From: Haliotis asinina
Lineage: Eukaryota > Mollusca > Gastropoda > Lepetellida > Haliotidae
Reading direction: 5' to 3'
DNA: 64,000 nucleotides
NCBI RefSeq assembly: GCF_037392515.1
Contig: NC_090282.1
Coordinates: 58,552,843 to 58,616,842 of the forward strand
Part shown: one piece after another, positions 47,735 to 59,469 of the stretch
How positions within the stretch are numbered: position 1 is the stretch's first letter
How the letters are laid out: every line of letters starts with the position of its first letter
Program-made: the position numbers and the translations under genes
Notes under the pieces: generated by a model
Told to the model about the DNA's origin: nothing
The model's database searches: none
The model's input: the letters and a program-made list of their open reading frames with translations, nothing else

Positions 47735-47858
47735 TTACTGTATTAGCGTTCGATTCCCCACATGGGTACAATGTGTGAACGTCCATTTCTGGTGTCCACC
47801 ACCGTGGTATTGCTGGAATATTGCTAAAATGCTGCGTAAAGATTATACTCACTCACGT
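47735..47858 (+). mobile_element. family A SINE, 5'-truncated
   Basis: Starts at box B (gcgttcgattcc) and keeps the body and actcactcac tail. Confidence 0.8.
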
Positions 47859-47859
47859 T

Positions 47860-49700
47860 AATAATAACGGATCGACAAATATCGTAAATGGTTTCAGTGT
47901 TCTCCATTTCGCCTTTGTTGAAATCACGGGATCGACCCGTTGTCTGAGGTGCAGCATTTCGCTACGTAGTTGCGTCCCTTTGTTTTCTCGTAAGTCTATC
48001 ATTGTGTGTTCGACTTCCGGTTTGACTCCATTCTTTGTTGGTGTTTCAAGACTTTTCCCGTGATATGGTTTTTAAAGTAGTTACTGTTCAAAATTGTGAT
48101 GAACACAGTTCACTCATTCATTGACACGTCTGTTTCGGGAAAAACGATATTGTGATCGTGTTTGTGCCATTAGATACATTTTTATTCCAAGCCATTTGAA
48201 ACTCAGATCATGGTCTGGGTGAATCTGCGACTGAAACTAATAGCAACACGTTCAAACTTATTTGAATGTTAATATCATGAAAAATACGTCATTATGACCG
48301 GACAATGTGAGAGAGAAATGTGATTATGGTGTGACAAAAAGCTATAAAAATAGTTTTAATCTATGGTTATTGAAACAATTGAATATTGTACTTGTGAAAA
48401 TGAATGGAACTTAGCCATTACAAAAACTGTGTAATATGTGGAGTCAAGTCCATACAAGTCAAGTTATGATATAATTACACGGCATACTATTTTAAATGAA
48501 AAAGATAAACGTGTACTACTATGAATATGACTGTCTGCGACTGAAACTTATGAGCAGCTTCGCCTGGCACAGCAAAGGGACACAACTTTTCACAGCAACA
48601 TGTGAGGCATAGCCAAATACACCGTTTAGATATTTAAGAGATTGACGTCGTGTTGGTATTTGTCTATTAATGCAGTATACATTTAGAAGGAGGACCTCCG
48701 AAGATTATATTACATGTAGCATAATAACGATAATAACGATAATAACGTCTGATGTACGCCTAATGTAGCCGTGTAACCCCAACCGGAATACCAGAATGTA
48801 TTACCCGAGGTAGAAGCTTACAACGTATTTACTTTACCACCATGTTAGATATACACAATACAAAATATAATTTTATTTTTTTTCGAAGATCGATAAGATC
48901 GCTGACACCAATATAACATGTAAATAAAATTGCGCCTCCCTCTCGACTGGATTATATAAATCAGTGAAACATATTCTGACAAGATTAAAACAGCTATAAA
49001 AATGGTTAAATATGATTAAGTTGAGTGTATAAAATATTTTAAATAAAGCAGTAAAAATCGGTAATAAATAATTGTCAAATAAAAAACAACCATTACACTA
49101 CATTAGTGATGTTATGACGTCATACGATAGTCAGCGATACAGAGTTTCTGCAGAGGGTTTGGCGGTTACCGAGGCAGCGGGTAATATTTTTCCAGTTGTC
49201 ATCCTCCTCCTCGGAGTCACTGACCAATGACATTAAAGAAAGAAAACCCGGGAAAGCGTAATTGACCAATATAATGAAAGCACTGTATTGAAAGTAAGAT
49301 AAGTGTATTTATTCATACAAGAAGCGACATGTTTATATAACATGTCTATACACACAGGCCTGACATTTATACAGTTCTTAAGACATTCGTTATTCACTGT
49401 AGCAGCAAACAATCCACAGCGAGTCTTCGGCATGACAAATCAACACTTTCATCACTCACGGTCAACACCTAAATTTACTCTTGCTTACAAAGAAATTCAT
49501 TAACCGATTGAAAGTATGGTAATTATACCAACAGTAAATATTGGCTAATGAAAGATGTGTCAAAATATTTTACCAACTATTTCTTGTTCAAACTAATGTA
49601 TAATATTCATTACACTGTGAGTCATATTCGCCAAGATCGTAAATGACCATATGCCTGCACTCTCAAGTGTGGCAGCGTTTTACTTTATGTGTCCAACTGG
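47860..49700. other. intergenic, 3' of the BTB gene
   Basis: AT-rich; a run of gataataac units near 48725. No gene seen. An AATAAA on the minus strand near 49310 could serve the BTB gene but is distant. Confidence 0.45.
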
Positions 49701-49713
49701 AACGCCAGCATCG

Positions 49714-50487
49714 TCATTTTGGGAAACAGGATCCGAGTCCTAAACCCTCATCTATAACCGCCACCATCTCGTTACTGGCAGTGTATCGGCATTCCTTGTA
49801 TGAAACATGACAGTTCTTGGCAGGATCTTTGCACGCAGGACACGTCGGATCGGTGATGCACTTTCTGGTGCGCTCAACATTTATAGACCCTACACATCGC
49901 AAGATGCCTCTACAAGATGCCTCCACAAGACGCATCCTTTTATCCAGAATCTGGAGCTTCACCTCACTGGATAAGAGATCAAATTCCTTAACCATCGTAA
50001 TCCCCAGTGGACCGTCGTAATGTCTGTACATGAGTTTGTCAACACATGCCGCCACCCAGGCTTTCAGTTTGTACATATCGCCCAAGAGTGTTAAGTGAAC
50101 TAGCAGAACATTATGTGGATTCGATATTCTGGCATCAGAGTGGTGCAATTGGGACAGGACGAACTCCTCGCATCTCTGCTTGAGTGATTCAACACAGTAC
50201 TCATCTGCTAGAGCAAGAACACAATCCAGGTTACGTATTGTTACAGACTTGACAGTTGACGGGTAGACGCAGAGTAGAAACTGTAACATGTCGTCGAACT
50301 TCTTCTCAGGGAAAGAGATCTCTGAAGTGTGCTTCTCTTTATAATCTCCCTCTAACATCGTTTTAAACACTGGCGACACTAACGACAACACCAGTTTACT
50401 CACATGCAGTTTCTTTCCCTCCACGAGAAGAACAAGATCAGTTTCGCTGCTTGGGGAAGAAAAGGGGTTGCAATCTTGTTCAGCCAT
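49714..50487 (-). CDS. BTB/POZ domain protein, single exon, 257 aa
   Basis: Intact reading frame from ATG (50487) to TGA (49714). Residues 16-112 form a BTB/POZ fold: TDLVLLVEGKKLHVSKLVLS, then SPVFKTML, and the VYPSTVKSVT and ALADEYCVESLKQ helices. A BACK-like helical part follows (about 115-195). The C-terminal quarter is cysteine-rich (CITDPTCPACKDPAKNC, KECRY), which could bind metal. The layout resembles the short BATH/BTB-36-like proteins that are often single-exon and multi-copy in invertebrates. BTB domains dimerise and often recruit CUL3 ubiquitin ligase; whether this one does is not shown. No intron is needed. The upstream side carries a 70-bp direct repeat. The long frame, normal composition and domain fit argue for a functional gene. 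Confidence 0.88.
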   Translation of the reverse strand: MAEQDCNPFSSPSSETDLVLLVEGKKLHVSKLVLSLVSPVFKTMLEGDYKEKHTSEISFPEKKFDDMLQFLLCVYPSTVKSVTIRNLDCVLALADEYCVESLKQRCEEFVLSQLHHSDARISNPHNVLLVHLTLLGDMYKLKAWVAACVDKLMYRHYDGPLGITMVKEFDLLSSEVKLQILDKRMRLVEASCRGILRCVGSINVERTRKCITDPTCPACKDPAKNCHVSYKECRYTASNEMVAVIDEGLGLGSCFPK

Positions 50488-50710
50488 AGTGTGGTCGTCT
50501 CTCTCACACCAGGCCTGTATCGACTGGTACGTAGAACTCGCAACCTGTTTCCGGGAATTGCCTCAATATGTATGTAAACGGAGTTACCCCACTTTGTGCT
50601 ACTCGATCACTCAACAATCAAGGCCACCTCGACATATCGTCTCTCTCACACTAGACTTGTATCGATTGGTACGTAGAACTTGCAACCTGTTTCCTGGAAT
50701 TGGTATAGGT
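50488..50710. repeat. direct repeat of about 70 bp upstream of the BTB gene
   Basis: cgtctctctcacacNag, tgtatcgaYtggtacgtaga and cgcaacctgtttcc recur at 50495-50560 and 50638-50702, spaced 143 bp, with few changes. They cover the presumed 5' UTR and promoter of the BTB gene. Confidence 0.85.
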
Positions 50711-50815
50711 ATACTTACGGACAAGACTGTAAACTACCCACTGGCGATTCGCCTTTAACTAAAACTGCAAGGGTTTTTAGCATTATGTTATTTGCGACTG
50801 TCCTGTTAGCTAACA

Positions 50816-52364
50816 ATGCCGCACGTCCATAGGCCGCAATGGTGGAAACCCTTTGTCGCACTTTCGCGCACTCGTTACGTCTATAGCGCACGAAAAACTT
50901 ATATGAATGGCCTCTTTGTACTTATACCTACATGTGCGCCCTAGTTTCGTTATCAAAATATTCCAAAATAAATATTTGCACGCCATCAAACATCTCAGGC
51001 GGTCACTCGCATATGAGCGGCGCCATTTTGAAACACGTCACGCGAGGGGATTCCCTCCCTAAAATAGTAACACACGTGTTCCACACTTTGCTGTTTCTTT
51101 ACAACAAAATTTCATACATTCTTAAAAAATTAAAAGGATTGTGTGGAGACTTTCGTTTCCAAGTTAGACTGACTAACCCTGCTTTTTTTCACTTAGTCTA
51201 ATCGTTTCCATAAAAACCAAGAAAAATAAAAATGCAAAAAATCTGCAAATAGCAAAAGGCACCACTTTAGACTCTGATCCATACTTATTCCAATTTATGC
51301 TGAGAGTTAAATATGATATTTGGCATTGTGAAGTAATTTGAATGACCCTAACCTTTTAACAATTAATTTCTAGATACATCCACCTGATAGCATTTGTATA
51401 TATATGACTTTCTGAACTGAGACTTCATTAAATATATAAGTGACTTAAGAAATAAAAACCTTTTTCATCAATGATATATGAACAAAAGTTTAAATATGAT
51501 ATTTGCCTTTGTGCTGTAATTTGAATTTCCTTCCCCGTTTGACAATTGCTTCCTAGATGTGTCCCCGTATTTTGGTATAATTGAAACATAACTAACACTT
51601 ATTTGCTACTTGTTTGCTAATATGGAAAAGAAGAGATGTGCAGCAAGGATTGAAGCTGGGTGCTTGAAACCTAACACAACATGGAAATAATAAAAAGTGA
51701 TATTCAATGCAGTAGAAATATGAACTGAGGAGTGTTAAAGTTTTTTTTATTATTTATTTTTATGCATTAATTGAATTTAGAGATAATTTACCCGTTAACT
51801 CATTGATTATTTAGTCCCTACATTGAATATGTCATATTAGTAAACTATGTTTTGTAGTCAAACTTTTAGGAGTAGTTCAGAAACACCAATGCACTGTCAA
51901 GGTGGCAGCAATGATCCAATATAATGAATATTGTAGAGTAATGAATATTGTAGAAAGCATTGAAAACTCCAGAGCAATTCCTTTCAAAACAATTGTTGAA
52001 AAGGCCAGGTGGTCAGTCAGTCTTGATTGGGAACGAAAGTCTGCGCACAATCCTTTTAATTATCTGAAAATGTATGAAAATTTGTTTTAAACAAGCACCG
52101 AGGTGTGGAACACGTGTTACTATTTTAGAGAGGAAATCCCTTCGCGTGACGTGATTCCAAATGGCGCCGCTCATGCGATCGATCGCTTGAGATGTTTGAT
52201 GGCTTGCAAATATTTATTTTGGAGTATTTTGATAACGCAACTAGGGCACACATGTAAGTATAAGTACAAAGAAGCCATTCATATAAGTTTTTTTTCGTGC
52301 GCTATAGACGTAAGGAGTGTGCGACAAAGGGTTTCCACCATTGCGACCTATGGAGGTGCGGCAT
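50816..52364. mobile_element. non-autonomous element with about 360-bp terminal inverted repeats
   Basis: 50816-51178 matches the reverse complement of 52010-52364 at roughly 85-90% by eye: atgccgcacNtccatagg, caatggtggaaaccctttgt, gtctatagcgcacgaaaaa, tcaaaataNtccaaaataaa, atgagcggcgccatttt and ggagactttcgttNcc are shared. The 830-bp centre is AT-rich and holds no recognisable protein, but contains an internal direct duplication (51305-51385 and 51487-51567). Target duplication not identified. It starts 330 bp upstream of the BTB gene's ATG. Confidence 0.85.
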
Positions 52365-52388
52365 AGCGTTCATGTAGTGAACGCTATG
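52362..52388. repeat. small palindrome at the right end of the long-TIR element
   Basis: catagcgttc and gaacgctatg, spaced by seven bases, begin at the outer edge of the right terminal repeat. Confidence 0.75.
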
Positions 52389-52417
52389 TAACTTAGCTAC
52401 TGTCATGTTCAATATCT

Positions 52418-52572
52418 CGTTGGGGTGGTTGGGTAGCCTAGTGCGTAGAGCGTTCGCTCGTCATGCTCAAGGCCCTGGTTCGAGTCCCCACATGGATACA
52501 ATATGTGAAGCCCACTTCTGGGGTCTCCCGCAGTGATATTGCTAAAAGCGGCGTAAATCTATACTCACTGAC
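52418..52572 (+). mobile_element. family A SINE
   Basis: Head ttgggtagcctagtgcgtag, box B ggttcgagtccc, body with a short deletion, tail actcactgactc. Confidence 0.85.
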
Positions 52573-52691
52573 TCTATATATAACTCTTGAAGTATTTCAA
52601 CGCAACAACAAAATCCATTATTCCATTCTATCACGAAATAACCGCAGTTCTCAAACGTGGTTTGTTTTCCTTTTCACATTGTTTCGGGGCT

Positions 52692-53220
52692 TTATTCGAC
52701 AATATAACAATATCTACCACATAACTGTAATTCTTGAGCCTTTGAGCATTCTGCCATGTATGCATAGGATGAAGTTAACGGGCTAGATTTCATGTCTGTT
52801 TCACTAAATCCGAACCATGCTTTAACCTTTACCCCAATATGATCGCAAAAGAAAAGCGCTTCGCTTTGTGTTGAAAATCGAATACTATAAAAACCTTGAA
52901 GAATCTGATTGTGTTGTGTCACCCATTCAAACTCAGGCACACCAGGCCAGTTATTAATTTTGCAGGATGAAACTGTTGATAGTTTCCCACCTTTGTTGTA
53001 TCTAAATATTTTACTGGCTCTTCCTTCAAGAGATGAAAAAGATGGACGCTCAAAACATCCCAGTCTACAATCCGACTCTGATTTAGAAAACTTAAAACCA
53101 TAGTTCCTTTCTTGTTCGATGTTGTCAAGCAGAAACTCAAGACAATGAGCTTGATGGGGCTGTGCTTCGTTTTGATCAAATGGACAATTTGGACATGCAT
53201 TCGCGTTCGTAAATGAGTTA
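52692..53220 (-). CDS. possible terminal exon of an unrecognised cysteine-rich protein
   Basis: An open frame of about 176 codons that follows a possible acceptor (gatttacag|TAACTC at 53221) and has no ATG at its head, so it looks like an internal or last exon rather than a whole gene. Residues include ANACPNCPFDQ, HCLEFLLDNIEQERN, SDCRLGCFERP, KINNWPGVPEFEWV and FCDHIGVKVKAWFGFSE, ending RYCYIVE. Eight or more cysteines and aromatic-rich strands suggest a folded, possibly secreted domain. I do not recognise the family and no matching upstream exon was found between 53.3 and 64 kb. A chance open frame remains possible. Confidence 0.4.
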
Positions 53221-53999
53221 CTGTAAATCAACCATACTGCTCCTTAATACCCGAGAGCCGGACCAAAAACTTCATCTTACGCCCTCTGTACGAAGGAGTT
53301 ATAGTCGATAAGGTCCAATATCGAATCCGTTATGTTATATCAATGTTGATGTCACACTGACACTGGTAGATGTGATAATGAAGAAAGCGGTTGTAAAATA
53401 TTCAAACATCCCTCGTTAGTCAAGTCAATGTGTGCAGCACTTTAACTGTAATGACTCCATTTTCTTTTGTCGACTTGTTACTGATATTGATGCAACACAT
53501 ATCGACTTTATAACAATAAAGATTTTACTCGACATATCGACTTTATAACAATAAACATTTTACTCGACCAACAAGCTATTCATAGGACATACAGGACGAA
53601 TCGTAAGAGATGTTTTTGGTGAGAAATGACATTGAGAATTCGAGTTTTTCTTATGTAAGAAATAGATTGATATAAGAAAAACATTGATTTAAAAATAAAC
53701 ATGTGTAAGTGACATTTAACAATGAATCAGTGTTTACTCAACTTAAAGAATCACTAGTTTTTTCCCGGGAGCATTGTAGTCATTGGAATACAATTTCTGA
53801 AAAATTCGAAACCTTACGCGTTCATGTGAACGGCCTATCTTCATTGATAAATCAGATAACGATGCCACATCTGTATTAAATGGAATGTCAATTTTTCCGA
53901 AGACGTTTGTATGAAAGGAGACACGTGTCTCGCGTACAGTAAATGTTCATTATTTGATGCAACTGCACGTGTCAAATAATTGAAGCAGGACATAAATTT

Positions 54000-54650
54000 T
54001 AACATAACATTGGACGGTAATGATTTGTGTGACCGTTTTATTACTATCGATTATTTTTAAGCCAGTGGTGATTTGCCAGCTTGAAAAGGGTTACTTCATA
54101 TACACTCAACCGCTCCTCCTCCTCCTCACACCATTATGCTCGGACATCCCCATGAGTCTTTCTAGGACACAATTATCTGTAAAACGCTTCCCGCCTCGTC
54201 GTCACACTCTCGCTCTGCCATCAGCCGTCGAGCCGCAAAACCCGGCTTTCGTCGTAGAAGACTACAGTTTGCCACTCCGGGTGACGCTAATTCCAACTAT
54301 GTGTGGCCCACCGGAAACGAGCATGGTAATGTCAAACAGGGAGGATCGGACCGCTGTAAGGCTTGAGACATTTGACGTTTCTCAGCATCACATGCACCCG
54401 CACTGTGTCAGCACTGATTGGTCTCTGGTGATTGCAATGGTTGTCCGTGCAGATTTTGCAGATGATGACGGAAAATGTGCCCATTTTGCCTCATCGTTGT
54501 CACAGGCAGTCTGCGAGGAAAGTCGCTTGTGTTTCCACCGGCTTGGACTTGCTGATGCAGGAAGCATATTGTTCGAACATGAACAGAAAACTGATTGGAA
54601 ACATGTCTTGCAGTTTGGCCAGCATACAGTCTTCCTAAAGCTTGGTCCAT
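54000..54650 (-). mobile_element. degenerate Tc1-like transposase remnant
   Basis: The minus strand reads GRLYAGQTARHVSNQFSVH (helix-turn-helix), then GGNTSDFPRRLPVTT (hinge), then PYSGPILPV, HARFRWATH and VVFYDESRV, the first catalytic Asp. Many stops. Its antisense strand happens to hold a 236-codon open frame (54020-54730), which is a shadow. Confidence 0.75.
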
Positions 54651-54865
54651 CTATTCCGTTGACAAACGTAGCAAGTCGCTACTATCGAACAGTGAATGAT
54701 TCGGTGCATGTTCGGTGGTTCTCCTTATAGGAATGACACCTCGGGATGCACGTGCATTCTCCAATCATTACTTTAATAACTGCGTTTTGACATGTATTTT
54801 GTATCACACACAGAATCTGGAACCACATTTCTTGAACATTGGCTGCCAACCAGGCCTAGCTAAGA

Positions 54866-55134
54866 GTGAGTGAGTGAGTGTAGTTTTACGCCGCACTCAG
54901 CAATATTACAGCTATATGGCGGCGGTCTGTAAATAATCGAGTCTGGACCAGACAATCCAGTGATCAACAACATGAGCATCGATCTGCGCAATTGGGAACC
55001 GATGACACGCGTCAACCAAGTCAGCGAGCCTGACCACCCGATCCCGTTAGTCGCCTCTTACGACAAGCGGAGTCGCCTTTTATGGCAAGCATGGGTTGCT
55101 GAAGGCCTATTCTACCCCGGGACCTTCACGGGTC
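54866..55134 (-). mobile_element. family B SINE, full length, with target duplication
   Basis: 269 bp flanked by CCTAGCTAAGA (54855-54865 and 55135-55145). On the minus strand it starts cccgtgaaggtcccggggta, passes gtcgtaagaggcgactaacg, ggtggtcaggctcgctgact and gatgctcatgttgttgatca, and ends atattgctgagtgcggcgta with an (actc)n tail. Best family B reference in the window. Confidence 0.92.
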
Positions 55135-55214
55135 CCTAGCTAAGAAATGAAGAGTGAACAAATACTTAAAATTAAAATGAAGCATTTGTGGCTATTTTGT
55201 TTAGGTAGGTGGTA

Positions 55215-55435
55215 GGTTGGCGTTTCTCTTGCGGTTCAGTATATCTACCAAACATGTGGAGATGCTGGTATTCAGTCGCCCATCGTAAGTGGCGACTTAC
55301 CGTATAAGGTGGTCAGGCTCGGTTGCTGCTTGTCATTGTATCCCAAATCGATGTTGAAGTTGCCACTCACTGAATTCTCAGGACCAGACTCGATGATTTA
55401 CAGACCGTGGTCATATTGCTGGCCATGGCTTATAC
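55215..55435 (+). mobile_element. family B SINE, diverged
   Basis: aagtggcgacttaccgtata, aggtggtcaggctcggttgc and accagactcgatgatttaca. Confidence 0.7.
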
Positions 55436-55574
55436 AGGAAACAGACAGATATATCTGAATTACGCCCATGATTCTATGCTAATTCTGGGAACTAAATCTC
55501 TATCCTCAGTCTTACGTGAGCAGAGGATAAAACAGAAAAAAATCGTCACATCAAAACAGCATTTGTCTCATCTT

Positions 55575-55810
55575 CGTAGGACCCGTGAAAAACCGGCCTT
55601 GGTCTTGAGTGACCCATGCTTGTCATACAAATTGACTAACGATATCTGATGTTCAGACAAGCTGGCCTGGTTCACACGTTATTATATATCAATTGCGTAA
55701 ATCGAAGCTCATGCTGTTGATCACTGGATTGTCTGATCATGACGGGATTATTCATAGACTGCCGCTATACAACGAAAAATTGCAGAGTGCGGCATTAAAC
55801 AACAACCAAA
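55575..55810 (+). mobile_element. family B SINE, diverged
   Basis: gtcttgagtgacccatgctt, ctcatgctgttgatcactgg and tgccgctatacaacgaaaaa. Confidence 0.7.
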
Positions 55811-56989
55811 CGACCAACATTTTCGTGAAAGTATATATGACCTGCCACTGGTTTAATATTACCAGGATTGGGAATCTTGATTCAAAGTGAGATAGCCTCA
55901 CGTCAGGAATGTTCTTGGTGCCTTGAGATTGTCATAACCAGCCGCGAATCAGCACATATGGAGATATTGCGTGTATACGTTGTGGAACATGTAGCAGTCA
56001 TCTACCAGTATGTATATCGCATGGGCTACATTGACTGATTTCATCGCCGTGAATTAGCCAAGGCGGCGACGCTTCAGAAGTAACGGACTGGGGAGCAAGA
56101 TCTATAAAATGCATGAGTATATGTACGTGGAGATGCCCATGGCCTCAAATACCAAACCTTTCTTGCAATGCAAGAGCTGCGATTAAACCTTCATGTCAGA
56201 ATACCCGCGCTGGAGTTGCAGTTGTGACGATAGAAACACTGCATGTATTCTTTCAATGAAAGAACGTAAATACACGGGGAGCTTAAAAAAAGTTTATACT
56301 ACGCAATTCTTTAAAAACGTTCTTCTCTTCGTCTTTGTCGAGGTTAAAAAACAATTTAAAAGAAACATTAGTGAAAATGGAATGGTTCACTAACCTCAGT
56401 ACTAGACTGAAGGCAATTTCCATTTTTTCTATTTACTTATAACGTCTAAAATGTACATAAAGCATTCGAATTTATTATTCTTGGAAATGTGATTATTCGT
56501 TTGATATTGAGTGGAGGAGTGTTGTAATGACATAACCCTTTGCTCGACAAACGTTCCTGCTATAACATCATGAAGGTACATCTTTTAAACAATGTTCAAA
56601 TAAAGTATATATAGACTAGGAAGAGAGTCATGAGGAACATTCTTGCCCAAAGCAAATGGGATCAACAATGGCTCTGAACAAGCCACACAAAATCGGCCTC
56701 TGAACACACATTTACACTAAAGTCGATTGCCGCTTAGAATCTTTTGGGATGTTGCAGGATGGCTCTGGTCGTATAAAACCACTGAGTAAGAGAAGCTTGG
56801 GAACAAATTTTGACACTCATGCCGTCTGATGTTAGTATCGAACAGGCCCTTCCCGTGCACGTTGCCAGCGGGATGCTGTATACCGCATGTGATGACGCTT
56901 TCGAGGATGGCATTTGTACGTCCATTAACGCCTTGTCTGCAACTTCAGTTTGGTTACTAGGGTGATATGACACTTACATAAGCTGTCGG

Positions 56990-57910
56990 CTAGGATTTTG
57001 CCAGAGGTGTCGAAGCCGTTGCATGCCTGGTGAACATGAAGATCGTGTTATGTAAGAAACCCTGTGTGATTGTATTGGGCATGTTGTAAAGGAAATCCTT
57101 CGCGACTCTATTGCAACTGTTTGAAGGGAATTCTGTATGACTGTACTGGATCTGTTTGAAAAGAAATCCGCGTGTACTGGGTACGCTGTAAAGATAATAA
57201 CTGTATTCGATTTGGGCTTGTTATATACCAATTCAAGCACTTCTGTACTAGGTCTGATGTCTCTGGATATGTAGCAAAGAAAACCCAGTATTGTTGGTCT
57301 GTTATGAAAGGAATTCCTTTGGCCCCATATTTAGCGTGTCGTTAAAGGAATTCCAGTGTGACAGCGGTATCTCTGTTATAAAAGAAATTCAATGTTCTTT
57401 TGTTGAGGCTGTTCGAAAAGGTGTGTATAAGGTATGTTCAAAGAAACTGTCGTAAAGTTCGCAAAGAGATCCAGTATGCCTGTATAGGATCTGTTGTACA
57501 GGAAACCCGCGTGGCTGGTTATGATCTGTTGTACAGGAACTCTGTACGGATCTATTGGATTAGTTGTATAGGAAAGCTGTGTGGCTGTATACTAGGATCT
57601 GTGTTATAGGAAACCCGTATGGCTGTTTTGGATCTGTTATATAGGAAACCCGTGTGGTTGTATAGGATTTGTTGTAAAGGAAACCCTCGTGGCTGTATTG
57701 CATCTGTGAAATTGGAAACCCGTGTGGCTGCATTGGATCTGTTGTTTAGGAAACAGAAACCCGTGTATGTGTATTGGATCCGTTGTATAGGAAATCCATG
57801 TGGCTGTATTTGATCTGTTGTATAGGAAACCCGTGTGGATGCATAGGATCTGTGGAATAGGAAACACTTGTGGTTGTATTGGATATGTTGTACAGGAACC
57901 TCCCTGTGAC
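56990..57910. repeat. degenerate minisatellite, about 36-bp unit
   Basis: Unit approximates ggaaacccgtgtggctgtat then tggatctgttgtatag. The right part (57450-57910) is well kept; the left part (56990-57400) is strongly diverged, with aaggaattcc variants. Several open frames across it on both strands are artefacts. Confidence 0.85.
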
Positions 57911-57914
57911 ATGT

Positions 57915-59020
57915 AAGATATGGTTTAGGTTGTTTAGGAGACTATTTAGGTTGTCTCTTATGACTTGTTCTGGCTTTTGTAAAGGAACACCATTTATACA
58001 GTTTTCGTCATAGAATGAAAGAAATTATGGACACTGGTACGTTGTATGTTTAAAACCACTTGGCCGTTTTTCGTGTGTTCGTTTGTTCATCTATTATTTC
58101 CTCTTCTGTCTAGCCCTATCTGCAATCCCTTAGCTCAAATTAAGTTGGTCTAAATTGTCTAAATCTCTCATCTCACTGGGGCCCATGTTTAAATTAAAAC
58201 GAACTGTTTGTTTACATCAAAATTATGCATATTAATAGCATAGGCGTTCACTCTAGCAGTGAGTCTGTTGTGAAACAACTCTTGTGCAGCACCTTCTGAA
58301 GGACAATGTCGTTCAAAGGCGTTAGGTTTCTGTTGTTAAGGAAACTATAGGACGCTTTGTAGACTATTTTATTTTCGACATTATTTCATTACGTTATCGC
58401 GGCAAGGCTCAGCATTTAGATTTGTTACCAACGCCGTTCCCTCTGTGGGTTAACGGCACCATCCCTTCAATGTCGTTGAGCATGTCGAATTATATACCAG
58501 ATCCCAATGACATTACTCTTGCAATGAAGAAAGTTACACAATAACCGTTTGATATACGTAAAGCTAAGTCTCTGTGTCCCGATGTACATTTTATTCTAAC
58601 TCGACACATTCAACAACGTAATGAGATCACATCAAATGTGCAAATTGGGGACATGTACACATTCTGGGCCATCCCCTTTTCTTGTATTTGTAAGACCGAG
58701 TTTGGCATGTCAGTGCATGTTTGTCACGAAAACACCACATGACTGCAGGCACCAATTAAGTCTCAACAGGAGGTTGTTTCATCTGTCAGAAAAACATAGC
58801 TGTATTAAAATGTCAGAGTGAAATAGGTTGCGTGATCAACGAGTAAAGGGCAGTGAACAAGTGGACTGATTGCGTGAACATGCAATAATATTTACACAAA
58901 ACAGAAAAGAACGTTTGAGGCTCGTAAGCTCATAAATGTATGAGTGTAAATTGTATCCATTACTGTACTCAAGAGTGATAGGTAAATGTCGAGCACATAT
59001 ATACTACCAGCTCGAGCAAA
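57915..59020. other. intergenic, no feature recognised
   Basis: Nothing beyond short accidental frames. Confidence 0.5.
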
Positions 59021-59024
59021 TTCA

Positions 59025-59150
59025 GTGATTGACTGATTGTCGTTTATCGTCTCATTCACCAATATTCCAGCTACATTGCTGTGGTTTGTAGGCAATCTAG
59101 TGATCGACCGCACAAGCATCGACGTATGGAATAATAACCATATTGTTGTT
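59025..59150 (-). mobile_element. family B-related SINE fragment
   Basis: tcattcaccaatattccagc, tacattgctgtggtttgtag and gatcgaccgcacaagcatcg. Confidence 0.6.
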
Positions 59151-59299
59151 GGTACCTGTGAGAGATAACGGGATGTAAAGAAGGCGTATGGTGAGCTTTT
59201 TTATTTGGCTTTCGTGACGCAGGGAGCTATACAATTCGTTTTCTTTTGCTGAACGCTCAAACATAGTACTAATATTACTCATTTACGAGTGAGTAGGTT

Positions 59300-59465
59300 T
59301 AGCAAGTTTGGACCAGACAATCCAGTGATCAACAGCCTGAACATCGATCTACGCATCGGAAACCGATGGCATGTGTTAAACAAGTCAGCGAGCCAGACCA
59401 CCCGATCCCGGTAGTTGCCTGGCTTGTTGAAGACCAGTTCTAATCGGGAAAGTCACAGATAACAC
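59300..59465 (-). mobile_element. family B SINE, 3' part missing
   Basis: gaccagacaatccagtgatc, catcgatctacgcatcgg and gtcagcgagccagaccaccc. Confidence 0.75.
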
Positions 59466-59469
59466 GAGG

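Noticed and set aside
54020..54730. 236-codon plus-strand frame with a hydrophobic start resembling a signal peptide
   Set aside because: It is antisense to a Tc1-like transposase remnant whose motifs (helix-turn-helix, hinge, FYDESR) read clearly on the minus strand.
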